A stretch of 34,013 nucleotides of DNA from Lachnospiraceae bacterium (lineage in GTDB: Bacteria; Bacillota; Clostridia; Lachnospirales; Lachnospiraceae), in NCBI GenBank assembly GCA_029006155.1, contig JAQXGF010000140.1, forward strand, positions 1 to 34,013, given 5' to 3'. Of this stretch, positions 1-7,480 are shown piece by piece. Position numbers and translations under genes: made by a program. Numbering within the stretch: the stretch's first letter is position 1; the number at the start of each line of letters is the position of its first letter. The notes under the pieces were generated by a model, which worked only from the letters and a program-made list of their open reading frames with translations, ran no database searches and was not told the DNA's origin.

Positions 1-57
1 TTCATTTTATTAACAGTAGAGCATCCGCCAGAATGGGGAAAGCTTCGTTGTTAATTT

Positions 58-170
58 TGTCTCTTCCAGAATAGATTCGAACTCCAAGTTCTTTTTTCAT
101 TTTTCCTTCAGGGCTCAGCCGCGGCTCCTTCTTAGGAGGCGGACGCTCTATCCTACTGAGCTACAGAAAC
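58..170 (-). tRNA. tRNA-Arg(CCU)-like locus, apparently disrupted
   Basis: Read on the minus strand, the 5' half is a normal tRNA: acceptor strand GTTTCTG from 170, a four-pair D stem (GCTC/GAGC), anticodon-stem 5' strand TCCGC and loop CTCCTAA with CCU anticodon at 134-136. The matching GCGGA strand does not follow. Instead CTCCT can pair with AGGAG just downstream, burying the anticodon. A T-loop-like TTCGAAT occurs only at 75-81, with a poorly paired T stem, and AGAGAC at 59-64 can pair with GTTTCT of the acceptor. The span of about 113 nt is far longer than a normal Arg tRNA, and no CCA is encoded. It may be a decayed tRNA, a tRNA with a small insertion, or a recombination scar. Resemblance to tRNA-Arg(CCU) is seen; function is doubtful. 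Confidence 0.45.
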
Positions 171-177
171 TTATTCT

Positions 178-220
178 GATTCGCTGCAAAGCAGTCGGAA
201 AACTGCCGCTGCAACGAATC
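178..220. other. long hairpin between the tRNA-like locus and DUF3881
   Basis: A near-perfect inverted repeat: GATTCGCTGCA at 178-188 pairs with TGCAACGAATC at 210-220, and the inner arms pair further with one bulged base, giving about 17 pairs. On the plus strand it is followed by TATTTTAC, a weak U-tract; on the minus strand it lies between the DUF3881 stop and the tRNA-like locus with no U-tract. It could be a weak plus-strand terminator or a processing structure. The hairpin is seen; the role is open. Confidence 0.45.
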
Positions 221-258
221 TATTTTACTATACTTTATGTCAAAACACAAGCAAAATG

Positions 259-1131
259 CTAGTTGAAATTGATCCGGCCCTGAAGCCAGATGGAGCCTTT
301 GAAGCGGCGTCCCTCCTCCGGGACTCCCATCAGATCCTTTTCGTTGATGCAGATATCAAAATACATATCATTGCACTCGATATTCATCTGGTAAATGCTC
401 TCGTCCGTCAGTTCATTGCGCACTTTATGGCAAGTGACGATATTGCCCATGATCTGGTACTGGTCGCACTCCATGCCATACGGCATAAAGAACGTATCTA
501 CGATCGAAAGCACATCCTCCCGGTAGATTCTCCGTGAAACCATCGAATACAGATCCATATCCTCGATCGTCAGATTCTCAATCGCATCCTGATCACCGTT
601 CTTCGCGGCATTCATCAGCTGATAATGTCTCGCCTGAGACTTCTTCTGCGCATTTTCCAGTACTTCATTGCGGCGGATCGGGAATAGAATCGTCCCTCCG
701 GTCGAAAGCCCGGTAAATGTCGTGCTGACGGCCTGCCCAAGCACCTGATTCAGAATCTGTTCCTTTTGATACTGTACCGCATTTTGCACGTAGAAAATCA
801 GGGAAACGCCGACTCTTCCGTCGTCACAGACGCCTGCAAAGGAGTCGCCGCCGACCCGCTTTTCCACTGCCACCTCGGCAGAGGTCGTGATCCCGCTGCC
901 TTTATAATATGGGAAATAATACTGACGGTGAAATCCATCCTTGTCGATCGCACCACACAGCATGATCCCCATATCCGGTGCATAATCCTTTTCCAGCTCA
1001 ATAAACGCGGTATCCTCATCCCGGATCGCGTCCCGATGGTCAAAATTATGATATACATCTGCCAGAAGCTTTTCTACCTCTGACTCTTTTTTCAGTTGAC
1101 TGAAACCGATTGCTCTCAAGTAAGAATGCAT
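259..1131 (-). CDS. DUF3881 family protein (uncharacterised)
   Basis: A 290-residue soluble protein without signal peptide or membrane segment. It resembles the DUF3881 family known from Lachnospiraceae and close relatives; I recognise the family from overall sequence and its place behind serS, and no function is established. The start is supported by GGGGAG five bases upstream of the ATG. It sits 30 bp after serS on the same strand, so the two are probably co-transcribed. No catalytic motif stands out. The N-terminal region contains a run of acidic residues and the C-terminal end is rich in Asp, Glu and Cys. Being at the end of the serS unit suggests a housekeeping role, but that is inference only. 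Confidence 0.75.
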   Translation of the reverse strand: MHSYLRAIGFSQLKKESEVEKLLADVYHNFDHRDAIRDEDTAFIELEKDYAPDMGIMLCGAIDKDGFHRQYYFPYYKGSGITTSAEVAVEKRVGGDSFAGVCDDGRVGVSLIFYVQNAVQYQKEQILNQVLGQAVSTTFTGLSTGGTILFPIRRNEVLENAQKKSQARHYQLMNAAKNGDQDAIENLTIEDMDLYSMVSRRIYREDVLSIVDTFFMPYGMECDQYQIMGNIVTCHKVRNELTDESIYQMNIECNDMYFDICINEKDLMGVPEEGRRFKGSIWLQGRINFN

Positions 1132-1161
1132 CCTATCTCCCCTCTTTGAGAAAGCCGGCCA

Positions 1162-2442
1162 TTATCTGATTACTTCCTGTCCACCCATGTACGGTCTGAG
1201 TGCTTCCGGAATACGTACGCTTCCGTCCTCATTCAGATTATTCTCAAGGAATGCAATCAGCATTCTCGGCGGTGCAACAACCGTATTATTTAACGTATGC
1301 GCAAGATACTTCTTACCATCCTTGCCATTTACGCGGATCTTCAGACGTCTTGCCTGTGCATCTCCGAGGTTCGAGCAGCTTCCCACCTCAAAATACTTCT
1401 TCTGACGCGGTGACCACGCCTCTACGTCCAGAGATTTTACCTTCAGGTCTGCAAGGTCACCGGAGCAGCACTCCAGCGTACGTACCGGGATATCCAGGGT
1501 GCGGAAGAAATCTACCGTGTTCTGCCACAGTTTGTCGAACCACATCATGCTGTCCTCCGGCTTGCAGACAACGATCATCTCCTGCTTTTCAAACTGATGG
1601 ATACGGTATACGCCGCGCTCCTCGATGCCGTGCGCACCTTTTTCTTTACGGAAGCACGGAGAATAGCTTGTCAGGGTATACGGAAGCTTCTCCTCCGGTA
1701 AAATCTGGTCGATAAATTTTCCAATCATGGAATGCTCACTCGTACCGATCAGATAAAGATCTTCTCCCTCGATCTTGTACATCATCGCATCCATCTCTGC
1801 GAAACTCATAACTCCGGTCACAACATTGCTGCGGATCATGTAAGGCGGAATGCAGTAGGTGAATCCTCTGCCGATCATGAAATCACGTGCATAGGAAAGC
1901 ACTGCCGAATGCAGTCTCGCGATATCGCCCATCAGATAGTAGAAGCCATTTCCGGCTACCCGTCCGGCCGCATCCATGTCGATACCATTCAGCTTCTCCA
2001 TGATCTCCGTATGATACGGAATCTCAAAATCCGGAACGACCGGCTCACCGTACCGCTGGATCTCCACATTCTCACTGTCATCTTTTCCGATCGGAACAGA
2101 CGGATCAATGATATTCGGGATGACCATCATTCTCTTTCGGATCTCTTCCTCAACGACCTTCTCGCGCTCATCCAACTCCGCCATACGTGCTGCACTCTCG
2201 GTCACCTGTTTCTTGACTTCCTCAGCCTCTTCCTTTTTGCCCTGTGCCATCAGCGCACCGATCTGCTTGGAGATCTTATTGCGGTTTGCACGAAGTGCCT
2301 CTACTTCCTGCTTGATGTCACGGTTTTCCTGATCCAGCTTCAGGACCTCGTCTACGAGCACAAGCTTCTCATCCTGAAATTTATTCTTAATGTTCTGTTT
2401 TACAACATCCGGGTTCTCTCTCACAAATTTAATATCTAACAT
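1162..2442 (-). CDS. serS: seryl-tRNA synthetase
   Basis: Charges tRNA-Ser with serine in the cytoplasm using ATP. At 426 residues it has the usual bacterial length. The N-terminal part to about residue 105 is the long antiparallel coiled-coil arm that grips the long variable arm of tRNA-Ser (the heptad-rich stretch starting LDQENRDIKQ). The class II catalytic core follows, with motif 2 around SPCFRKEKGAHG and motif 3 near the C terminus (APPRMLIAFLENN). The start has a good ribosome-binding site, GGAGG six bases before ATG. The gene follows DUF4446 after a hairpin at 2477-2514 and precedes DUF3881. No T-box leader is evident in the 109-bp gap. Identification is secure. Confidence 0.98.
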   Translation of the reverse strand: MLDIKFVRENPDVVKQNIKNKFQDEKLVLVDEVLKLDQENRDIKQEVEALRANRNKISKQIGALMAQGKKEEAEEVKKQVTESAARMAELDEREKVVEEEIRKRMMVIPNIIDPSVPIGKDDSENVEIQRYGEPVVPDFEIPYHTEIMEKLNGIDMDAAGRVAGNGFYYLMGDIARLHSAVLSYARDFMIGRGFTYCIPPYMIRSNVVTGVMSFAEMDAMMYKIEGEDLYLIGTSEHSMIGKFIDQILPEEKLPYTLTSYSPCFRKEKGAHGIEERGVYRIHQFEKQEMIVVCKPEDSMMWFDKLWQNTVDFFRTLDIPVRTLECCSGDLADLKVKSLDVEAWSPRQKKYFEVGSCSNLGDAQARRLKIRVNGKDGKKYLAHTLNNTVVAPPRMLIAFLENNLNEDGSVRIPEALRPYMGGQEVIR

Positions 2443-2465
2443 GTTCTGCCTCCAGAATTTTTCTT

Positions 2466-2514
2466 CTTATAAAATAAAAGGTATCCGGCTGTAAGGTCAC
2501 AGCATGATACCTTT
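2466..2514 (-). terminator. nested hairpin between DUF4446 and serS, likely terminator
   Basis: On the minus strand AAAGGTATC pairs perfectly with GATACCTTT, and an inner GCTGT pairs with ACAGC across a 6-nt loop. The tail is TATTTTAT, only moderately U-rich. It would end the parA-parB-DUF4446 transcript and separate it from serS, possibly with readthrough. Confidence 0.6.
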
Positions 2515-2551
2515 AAATATACATCATCTTCACTTTCAAGTAAAGGGATTT

Positions 2552-3067
2552 TTACTGCATATCACTGAAATAATTGACTGCCTGACGCAGTGCTTCCTTC
2601 TCTTCCTGTCCAAGCACTACGTAGGATTCTCCTTTTACGATTTCCTTTACATATGTATAGCAGCCTTCTCTTCCGTGAATGGCATTCAGCACAAATCCAG
2701 AATTGTTTTCATCCAGCATTGCCAGTGCAAAGCTTAATCTGCCTCCGACATCCGGAAAGGCGTCGTACTTGACGATACCAATCTTATTGGCCGTACGGCT
2801 CTGGATCTCCTTGATCCGGCGGATCTCATCCGTGTTGATTCTGGTCAGCTCGCTCAGGCGGTCTACCTCTGTAAAGCGCTGTGCAAATGCCTTCTCAAGC
2901 GAAACGGCATCCTTTCCTTTCATGAAAATGCGGTAGCGCTTCATAAAGCGTGTCATCTTCATGGACACTCTTACCATATAAAGCAATACGAAAATCATAA
3001 TCCCCATCATCACAATTACAATGATGCCTGGATCGATTCCGATTGAATTTAAAATACTGCTTTCCAT
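2552..3067 (-). CDS. DUF4446 family membrane-anchored protein
   Basis: A 171-residue protein with one N-terminal membrane segment at about residues 12-33 (IDPGIIVIVMMGIMIFVLLY), then a basic, helical cytoplasmic region. This matches the DUF4446 family, which commonly lies next to parB in Clostridia; its function is unknown. The helical part after the membrane segment (residues about 45-95) could form a coiled coil. AGGAGG just before the ATG supports the start. It lies downstream of parB on the same strand after a 319-bp gap that carries a candidate promoter. A membrane-anchored role connected with origin segregation or cell envelope is suggested only by location. Confidence 0.82.
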   Translation of the reverse strand: MESSILNSIGIDPGIIVIVMMGIMIFVLLYMVRVSMKMTRFMKRYRIFMKGKDAVSLEKAFAQRFTEVDRLSELTRINTDEIRRIKEIQSRTANKIGIVKYDAFPDVGGRLSFALAMLDENNSGFVLNAIHGREGCYTYVKEIVKGESYVVLGQEEKEALRQAVNYFSDMQ

Positions 3068-3386
3068 TCTTCCTCCTGTTCGTTTTTGATTTTTTATTCA
3101 CTTTCGCTTGCGTTCTATTTTATTACTTCTATACTTTTTGTCTTTCCCATTTTTTCTACATCTGGCGAAACCAGCAGTTTCTCAACCGCACAGAATCTGC
3201 AACTTTCTTCTATTGCTTATCTCTGCAGTTCGAGAAGCTATTTTCTATAGAAACCTCTTTACGACACTATAGTTAGATTTATGACGCATAGCGTTTTTTG
3301 TCAAACTCAGAGTTGTGGCTCCTCGCTATATAAAAAACCGTTCTGCAAATTCTGTTAATCAGATTTACAGTACTCCGCATCTTTTA
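3068..3386. other. non-coding gap between DUF4446 and parB
   Basis: No convincing gene in either strand. It contains the candidate minus-strand promoter at 3276-3304 and a short imperfect hairpin near 3352-3370 (CTGT/ACAG arms) just after the parB stop that might contribute to termination of parAB, but its U-tract is displaced and I do not call it. Confidence 0.5.
3276..3304 (-). promoter_or_regulatory. candidate promoter for DUF4446
   Basis: Minus-strand TTGACA at 3299-3304 matches the -35 consensus exactly. A 17-bp spacer leads to TAAATC at 3276-3281, a weak -10. The location about 210 bp upstream of DUF4446 would leave a long leader. Only the -35 is strong. Confidence 0.35.
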
Positions 3387-4331
3387 TCAGGAGATGCCCT
3401 CCGTATACGGATGAATCGACTGAAACAGGTCCATCAGCCGTTCCAGTTCCGCATCCGAATAATAGTCGATCACAATCTTTCCTTTGTGGTTTGCCTTTGG
3501 ATTGATCGCCACCTTCGTTCCGAGCAGAGCCTTCATCTTCTCTTCCATGTCCTGATAGACAAACGCATGCTCAGGCTTTGGTTTCTCCTTCTTTTCGGCG
3601 CCATTTTGCAAATTTTTCATGAGCTTCTCGACTTCCCGGACACTCAGCGTTTCATCAAACACCTGCATGGCGATTTTGTACTGCTGATCGCCATCCTCAA
3701 TTGACAGCAATGCCCGTGCATGGCCAGTCGAAATCATCTCGTCAATGACCATCTGCTGTACCCGTCGGTCCAGTTTCAGAAGACGTACGGAATTCGTGAC
3801 GGCAGTACGGCTCTTGGAGACACGTTCTGCGACCTCGTCCTGTTTCAGTTTGAATTCACTGAGCAGCCGCTTGTAAGCCAGTGCCTCTTCAATCGGATTC
3901 AAATCCTCCCGCTGGATATTTTCAATCAGGGATATCTCCACGATCTGCTGATCGGTAAAATCCTTGATAACGACCGGAATCTCTTTCAATCCCGCCATCT
4001 TAGCCGCACGCCAGCGACGTTCACCGGCTATGATCTCATAGTAGCCATCCCGTTTCTGTACGAGCAACGGCTGCAGCACACCGAACTGCCGGATCGAATC
4101 AGCCAGTTCCAGAAGCGCATCCTCATCAAATTTCTTCCTTGGCTGCTCGCGGTTTGGCTCTACCTCACTGATGCGAAGCTTTACTTCTTCTTTCTTTACG
4201 ACTGTTTTTACAATTGTCTCTTTTTCCGGTTTCACCGCTGTCGGTTCTGTCTGCGGTTTTTGCGCCGGCCGTGTCTTCGGTGCGATCAGGGAATCCAGTC
4301 CCTTGCCAAGTCCTGATTTTTTTACTGCCAT
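3387..4331 (-). CDS. parB: chromosome partitioning protein ParB (Spo0J)
   Basis: Binds the 16-bp parS sites, loads as a CTP-dependent clamp and spreads on DNA around the origin, recruiting SMC and stimulating the ParA ATPase. The protein has 314 residues. A basic N-terminal segment (MAVKKSGLGKGLDSLI) resembles the ParA-stimulating peptide. The ParB/Srx nuclease-like fold follows, with GERRWRA at residues 103-109, the CTP-binding motif, and ENIQREDLNPIEEA at about 137-150. A helix-turn-helix at roughly 160-185 reads parS, and a C-terminal dimerisation region ends the protein. Its ATG overlaps the parA stop by 10 bp, with GGGGAG seven bases before it, so the two are translationally coupled. Five perfect parS sites lie just upstream of the operon. 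Confidence 0.97.
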   Translation of the reverse strand: MAVKKSGLGKGLDSLIAPKTRPAQKPQTEPTAVKPEKETIVKTVVKKEEVKLRISEVEPNREQPRKKFDEDALLELADSIRQFGVLQPLLVQKRDGYYEIIAGERRWRAAKMAGLKEIPVVIKDFTDQQIVEISLIENIQREDLNPIEEALAYKRLLSEFKLKQDEVAERVSKSRTAVTNSVRLLKLDRRVQQMVIDEMISTGHARALLSIEDGDQQYKIAMQVFDETLSVREVEKLMKNLQNGAEKKEKPKPEHAFVYQDMEEKMKALLGTKVAINPKANHKGKIVIDYYSDAELERLMDLFQSIHPYTEGIS

Positions 4332-5098
4332 TCTTCTTCTCCCCTATGTATTACCTCTTCCGCCAGCAGGCGATAGCTCTCTGCGCCAGTTGACCGCTTG
4401 TCATATTTTGTAATCGGCATGCCATAGCTCGGCGCCTCTGCCAGCCGTACATTTCTCGGAATAATACTTTTATAGACTTTCTGATTCAGGTTATTTTTTA
4501 CGTTCTCGACCACCTGCAAGGAGAGGTTCGTTCTGGCGTCATACATGGTAAATACCACGCCTTCCATCTCCAGCTCCGGATTCAGGCGCTCTTTTACAAG
4601 GTCGATCGTGTGCATCAGCTGGCTCAGTCCTTCCAGTGCATAATATTCACACTGAATCGGAACGAGTACCGTATCGCCTGCGCACATCGAATTGATTGTC
4701 AGAAGATTCAGTGATGGCGGACAATCAATAATGACAAAATCAAACTGATCCTTTACCTCATCCAACGCATTTTTCAGAAGATACTCTTTATTCTCCGCAC
4801 TGATCAGTTCTATCTCCGCACCTGCCAGATTGATATTCGCCGGTAGTATCGAAAGGTTTTCAAAAATCTCCTTCTGCATGCACTCCTGAATCGTACACTC
4901 TCCCAGAAGCAGCTCATATACGGTATTCTCTACCTCATCCTTCTCGACGCCCAGTCCGCTGGTCGTATTGCCCTGCGGGTCCATATCAATCACAAGTACC
5001 TTCTGTCCCTGCTCTGCCAGTGCCGCAGACAGATTGATGGATGTTGTCGTCTTCCCGACTCCACCCTTCTGGTTTGCTATCACTATTGTTCTGCCCAT
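4322..5098 (-). CDS. parA: chromosome partitioning ATPase ParA (Soj)
   Basis: A MinD/ParA-type ATPase that works with ParB in origin segregation and, in Bacillus, also controls DnaA. With the start at 5098 it has 258 residues, the family norm. The deviant Walker A motif KGGVGKTT lies at residues 11-18; VIIDCPPSLNLLT is the Walker A'/B region. The reading frame stays open to an ATG at 5164 whose first codons are simply the parS palindrome read as MFHVKH; this has no ribosome-binding site and I do not accept it. An ATG at 5110, right behind AAGGGAG, is the alternative start and would add four residues. The gene is upstream of parB and overlaps it by 10 bp. Confidence 0.95.
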   Translation of the reverse strand: MGRTIVIANQKGGVGKTTTSINLSAALAEQGQKVLVIDMDPQGNTTSGLGVEKDEVENTVYELLLGECTIQECMQKEIFENLSILPANINLAGAEIELISAENKEYLLKNALDEVKDQFDFVIIDCPPSLNLLTINSMCAGDTVLVPIQCEYYALEGLSQLMHTIDLVKERLNPELEMEGVVFTMYDARTNLSLQVVENVKNNLNQKVYKSIIPRNVRLAEAPSYGMPITKYDKRSTGAESYRLLAEEVIHRGEEEWQ

Positions 5099-5147
5099 TC
5101 CTTTTATCATACTCCCTTCGAAAGTAAGCGAAATCCATTCGCTAAAA

Positions 5148-5163
5148 TGTTTCACGTGAAACA
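5148..5163. promoter_or_regulatory. parS site 1
   Basis: TGTTTCACGTGAAACA, the exact 16-bp palindrome bound by ParB/Spo0J of Gram-positive bacteria. It lies about 50 bp upstream of the parA start, so ParB binding here could also repress the parAB promoter. Confidence 0.95.
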
Positions 5164-5408
5164 TGCCATTGATCGTTTTCTATCCCCGTTCTTACGGGAA
5201 CAATAAAGCAGGCATCCTCTCATCTGCATTTTTATGTACTCCATACCGACACTTCAGCTATCGTTCAACCCTGCTGTTTATCTGTCAGGTCACTATGGAA
5301 GCGGTTGCGTAATATTCTATCAAAAGCCACCCATCGTTTCTCCCAATCCATTTTGTCCAAGAGAATGTTGCCGATAAGTCGCTCTTTCGAATCCGTTTGC
5401 AAATAGAA

Positions 5409-5424
5409 TGTTTCACGTGAAACA
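5409..5424. promoter_or_regulatory. parS site 2
   Basis: Exact 16-bp parS palindrome, 261 bp from site 1, in non-coding DNA upstream of parA. Confidence 0.95.
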
Positions 5425-5635
5425 TTTTCGTTTCATCTTTTCTGTTTTTGTCTGCTTTTCTTTGCCCTTCCGTTTCTATTATTTCCAATAAAACGCATCA
5501 GGGCAACTGGTATTATAACATATCTCAGCGTTTCCCGCACTATTATTCATTATTTTTTTAGTTTTTCGTTCAATCATTTATTTTGTATTTATCTTTTCCG
5601 AATAAACAATATAAAATGATACAAGTGTCAAAAGT

Positions 5636-5672
5636 TCAATAAGTCATGCTTGCATGCATCATGACTTATTGA
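5636..5672. repeat. 13-bp perfect inverted repeat, element 1
   Basis: TCAATAAGTCATG at 5636-5648 is the exact reverse complement of CATGACTTATTGA at 5660-5672, across an 11-base loop that is itself partly palindromic (TGCATGCA). No U-tract follows on either strand, so it is not an ordinary terminator. About 65 bp further right, at 5737-5764, a second imperfect inverted repeat carries the ends ATTGCG and GCGAAGCAAT, also found in element 2. Possibly part of a dispersed, non-autonomous intergenic repeat. Confidence 0.7.
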
Positions 5673-6019
5673 CCCGCAAAGTGCCGAAAAGTAGCCATTT
5701 TTCGTAGAAAAAAGAGCGGATTTGAGGTGTTTTAGAATTGCGAGAGCATGAAATGCGAAGCAATCCGTGTATCATAGGGGGCAAAATACTATAAACCTTA
5801 CATTTGAAAACACACACTTTTTTTCTATGAATATCGCAAATTCATACTGCCACTTATAACAAGTACTTATTTCAGCTAATCGTCCCTTCTGTTTAGCGAA
5901 TTTTTCAATTTTTCCACTATTCTACTGTCGAGATTAACTTCACTATTGCCACACCATTATCGTAAATCAAATGTCCATCTACAAGTTTATCCTCATTATC
6001 TTACAGTGAATTTTTAACC

Positions 6020-6086
6020 GAATCAAGTAAGTCCCAACCCACTGCTTATTGCTTCGCGCAATTGAAGCAAGGGACTTGCTTGACTC
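6020..6086. repeat. nested inverted repeat, element 2
   Basis: GAATCAAGTAAGTCCC at 6020-6035 pairs with GGGACTTGCTTGACTC at 6071-6086; the two non-Watson-Crick positions would be G-U in one RNA strand. Inside, TTGCTTC at 6049-6055 pairs with GAAGCAA at 6064-6070, directly abutting the outer arm. The structure is large and has no U-tract. It resembles element 1 in arm sequence (AAGTAAGTC versus AATAAGTCA) and in the ATTGCG/GCGAAGCAAT core. Confidence 0.65.
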
Positions 6087-6185
6087 GTTAAAACAATAAA
6101 CATCCTTGCTTCTGTAATTACCGGCGGCAACGTTTTTCATTGAATCTTTACAATTGATAAAACTGTGAATATTTTGGTTTGCAAA

Positions 6186-6201
6186 TGTTTCACGTGAAAC
6201 A
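6186..6201. promoter_or_regulatory. parS site 3
   Basis: Exact 16-bp parS palindrome, about 100 bp right of the nested inverted repeat. Confidence 0.95.
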
Positions 6202-6309
6202 TGCAAGTTCAAAAAACAGGCTGCGGTAAACACATACCTGCTGCAGAAATGGCATGCAAGCATAGATATACAACAGTCTATTTTTTAGATAGATATTTTT
6301 TACACCCGT

Positions 6310-6331
6310 CAAATGCATATTTATGCATTTG
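6310..6331. repeat. 10-bp perfect palindrome
   Basis: CAAATGCATA and TATGCATTTG are exact reverse complements separated by two bases. It lies in AT-rich DNA with no gene next to it. It could be a protein-binding site or a cruciform-prone spot; no more can be said. Confidence 0.45.
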
Positions 6332-6843
6332 CGTGACTGGATGCATTTCTCATTCGCTCGCTATCGTCACAGGGCAATCATTTTCAAGATTGTTTCAAAC
6401 ATCTTAGTCGTATTCATCGTATCCTGTTTTATTATTTCCGGCAAAGTTCTCGAAAAAATTTCCATTCTATCGCCTCCGAACCTTTTTTCTTATATATTCG
6501 CCTTTTTAGATCTAATATTTTCGATTTATCTATGCTTTTCGATTTTTATTTTCATGTTTGTCGATTTATTTGTGTTTTTAGTGCATTTTTCAGCCTGTTG
6601 TTTGATTTGTTCCTGTGCATAACAATCTAGCCAGATACATTATCCGGCAAGTATTTGTTTTGATTCTTTCCTTGCTGATGCGCAATAAAATAATTTTTTT
6701 CGATTTATTCTTCTGCTTTTTAATATCTTTATTCTCTTTTTTCTATATATTGCATATCAAGCCTGCCCTTTCATATAGATTTGACCATGTCTAAAGAGCA
6801 TGCTTTTTAATAAAAATCACTTTTCCGCCAACAGGGATAATGT

Positions 6844-6849
6844 TATAAT
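6844..6849 (+). promoter_or_regulatory. candidate -10 element for the deaminase-GNAT operon
   Basis: A perfect TATAAT on the plus strand, about 225 bp upstream of the first ATG. The hexamer 17 bp upstream (TTTTCC) is a poor -35, so an activator would be needed if this is the real promoter. The tandem-repeat tract would then lie in the leader. Confidence 0.3.
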
Positions 6850-6932
6850 GAACCAAGTAAAAACAATAAGCACCTTTGATGAATTTATTTAACTGAATCA
6901 AACAAGTAGCAAAGCCAGGCCCCGTCAGCAGA

Positions 6933-7018
6933 TCCCCGCAGCAGTCCCCGCAGCAAAGCTGCAGAGATGAGCTGCAGAGATGAGTTGCATAGATGAGCTG
7001 CAGGGATGGATTGCGAAT
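6933..7018 (+). repeat. tandem-repeat tract upstream of the deaminase gene
   Basis: Two adjoining short repeat families. A 12-bp unit TCCCCGCAGCA(G/A) occurs twice at 6933-6956. Then a 13-bp unit close to ATGAGCTGCAGAG occurs at 6967-6979, 6980-6992, 6993-7005 and, degenerate, 7006-7018, preceded by a partial copy at about 6957-6966. The tract ends 39 bp before the deaminase ribosome-binding site. Neither unit is a multiple of three and the tract is outside the coding region. Confidence 0.75.
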
Positions 7019-7072
7019 ACCCGCCTGACTGAAATCGATTCGCAAACACGATCTATAAAGGAGAGTAAACAA

Positions 7073-7468
7073 ATGGCAACTGATAAATGGAATGAATTAT
7101 ATCTTGCAGCAAAAAATGTGTTACAGCCACGTGACATTTCCCGGTGCATAGAAGCCGGTGGCGTTGCCGCGGCAATCGAATCGGAATCTGGCAAAATCTA
7201 TGTCGGTGTCTGTGTCGACACTGCATGTACGTTGGGTATCTGTGCAGAACGAAACGCCATCTTCAACATGATCACAAATGGTGAAAACGCAATCCGACGT
7301 GGCATCGCCATCAATCGGGACGGCAAAGCCATGGCTCCCTGTGGCGCCTGTCGTGAATTCATGACACAGTTGATGCCTGATTCATATCGTGATATCAAAG
7401 TCATGATGGACTACGATAACCGGCGAATCGTAACGCTTGGTGATCTCACACCGGAATGGTGGTTATAG
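7073..7468 (+). CDS. cytidine/blasticidin-type deaminase-like protein
   Basis: A 131-residue protein with the zinc-deaminase signature: CAE at residues 57-59 and PCGAC at 89-93. This gives three cysteine zinc ligands (C57, C90, C93) and a catalytic glutamate (E59), the arrangement of tetrameric cytidine deaminases and blasticidin-S deaminase. The substrate cannot be read from the sequence; the ending GDLTPEWWL resembles the C-terminal tail of small deaminases. The start at ATG 7073 is chosen because AAGGAGAG lies eight bases upstream; upstream in-frame codons come from the tandem repeat and have no such site. It is the first gene of a two-gene operon oriented toward the origin, against its neighbours, which suggests acquisition. 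Confidence 0.85.
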   Translation: MATDKWNELYLAAKNVLQPRDISRCIEAGGVAAAIESESGKIYVGVCVDTACTLGICAERNAIFNMITNGENAIRRGIAINRDGKAMAPCGACREFMTQLMPDSYRDIKVMMDYDNRRIVTLGDLTPEWWL

Positions 7469-7480
7469 GAGGAATTAGTT

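Larger units (their letters stand above)
5099..7072. other. AT-rich non-coding accessory interval with parS sites and repeats
   Basis: Nearly 2 kb upstream of parA without a credible gene. Open frames here are short, lack ribosome-binding sites, and some owe residues to the parS palindrome. The plus strand is T-rich, so chance frames look hydrophobic. The interval carries three parS sites, two inverted-repeat elements (5636-5672 and 6020-6086), a 10-bp palindrome at 6310-6331, a repeated TCGATTTAT-type motif between 6521 and 6708, and a tandem-repeat tract at 6933-7018. Confidence 0.7.

Noticed and set aside
1-54. Plus-strand frame ending in TAA at 52-54 that could be the tail of a gene outside the window.
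   Set aside because: Only 17 codons are visible, no family can be recognised, and the minus strand is open over the same bases.
2443-2551. A T-box leader upstream of serS.
   Set aside because: The gap is too short and lacks the T-box sequence; the single hairpin there looks like a terminator.
5285-5488. Minus-strand frame of 67 codons across parS site 2.
   Set aside because: Part of it is just the parS palindrome translated; no good ribosome-binding site and no resemblance to a known protein.
5979-6263. Minus-strand frame of 94 codons across element 2 and parS site 3.
   Set aside because: It runs through an inverted repeat and a parS site, has no ribosome-binding site and an unprotein-like composition.
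6323-6622. Plus-strand frame of 99 codons, very hydrophobic, looking like a small membrane protein.
   Set aside because: T-rich DNA gives hydrophobic codons by chance; no ribosome-binding site precedes the ATG, which sits in a palindrome.
6933-7018. The short repeats considered as a CRISPR array.
   Set aside because: Units of 12-13 bp directly adjoin each other without spacers, and no cas gene is present.
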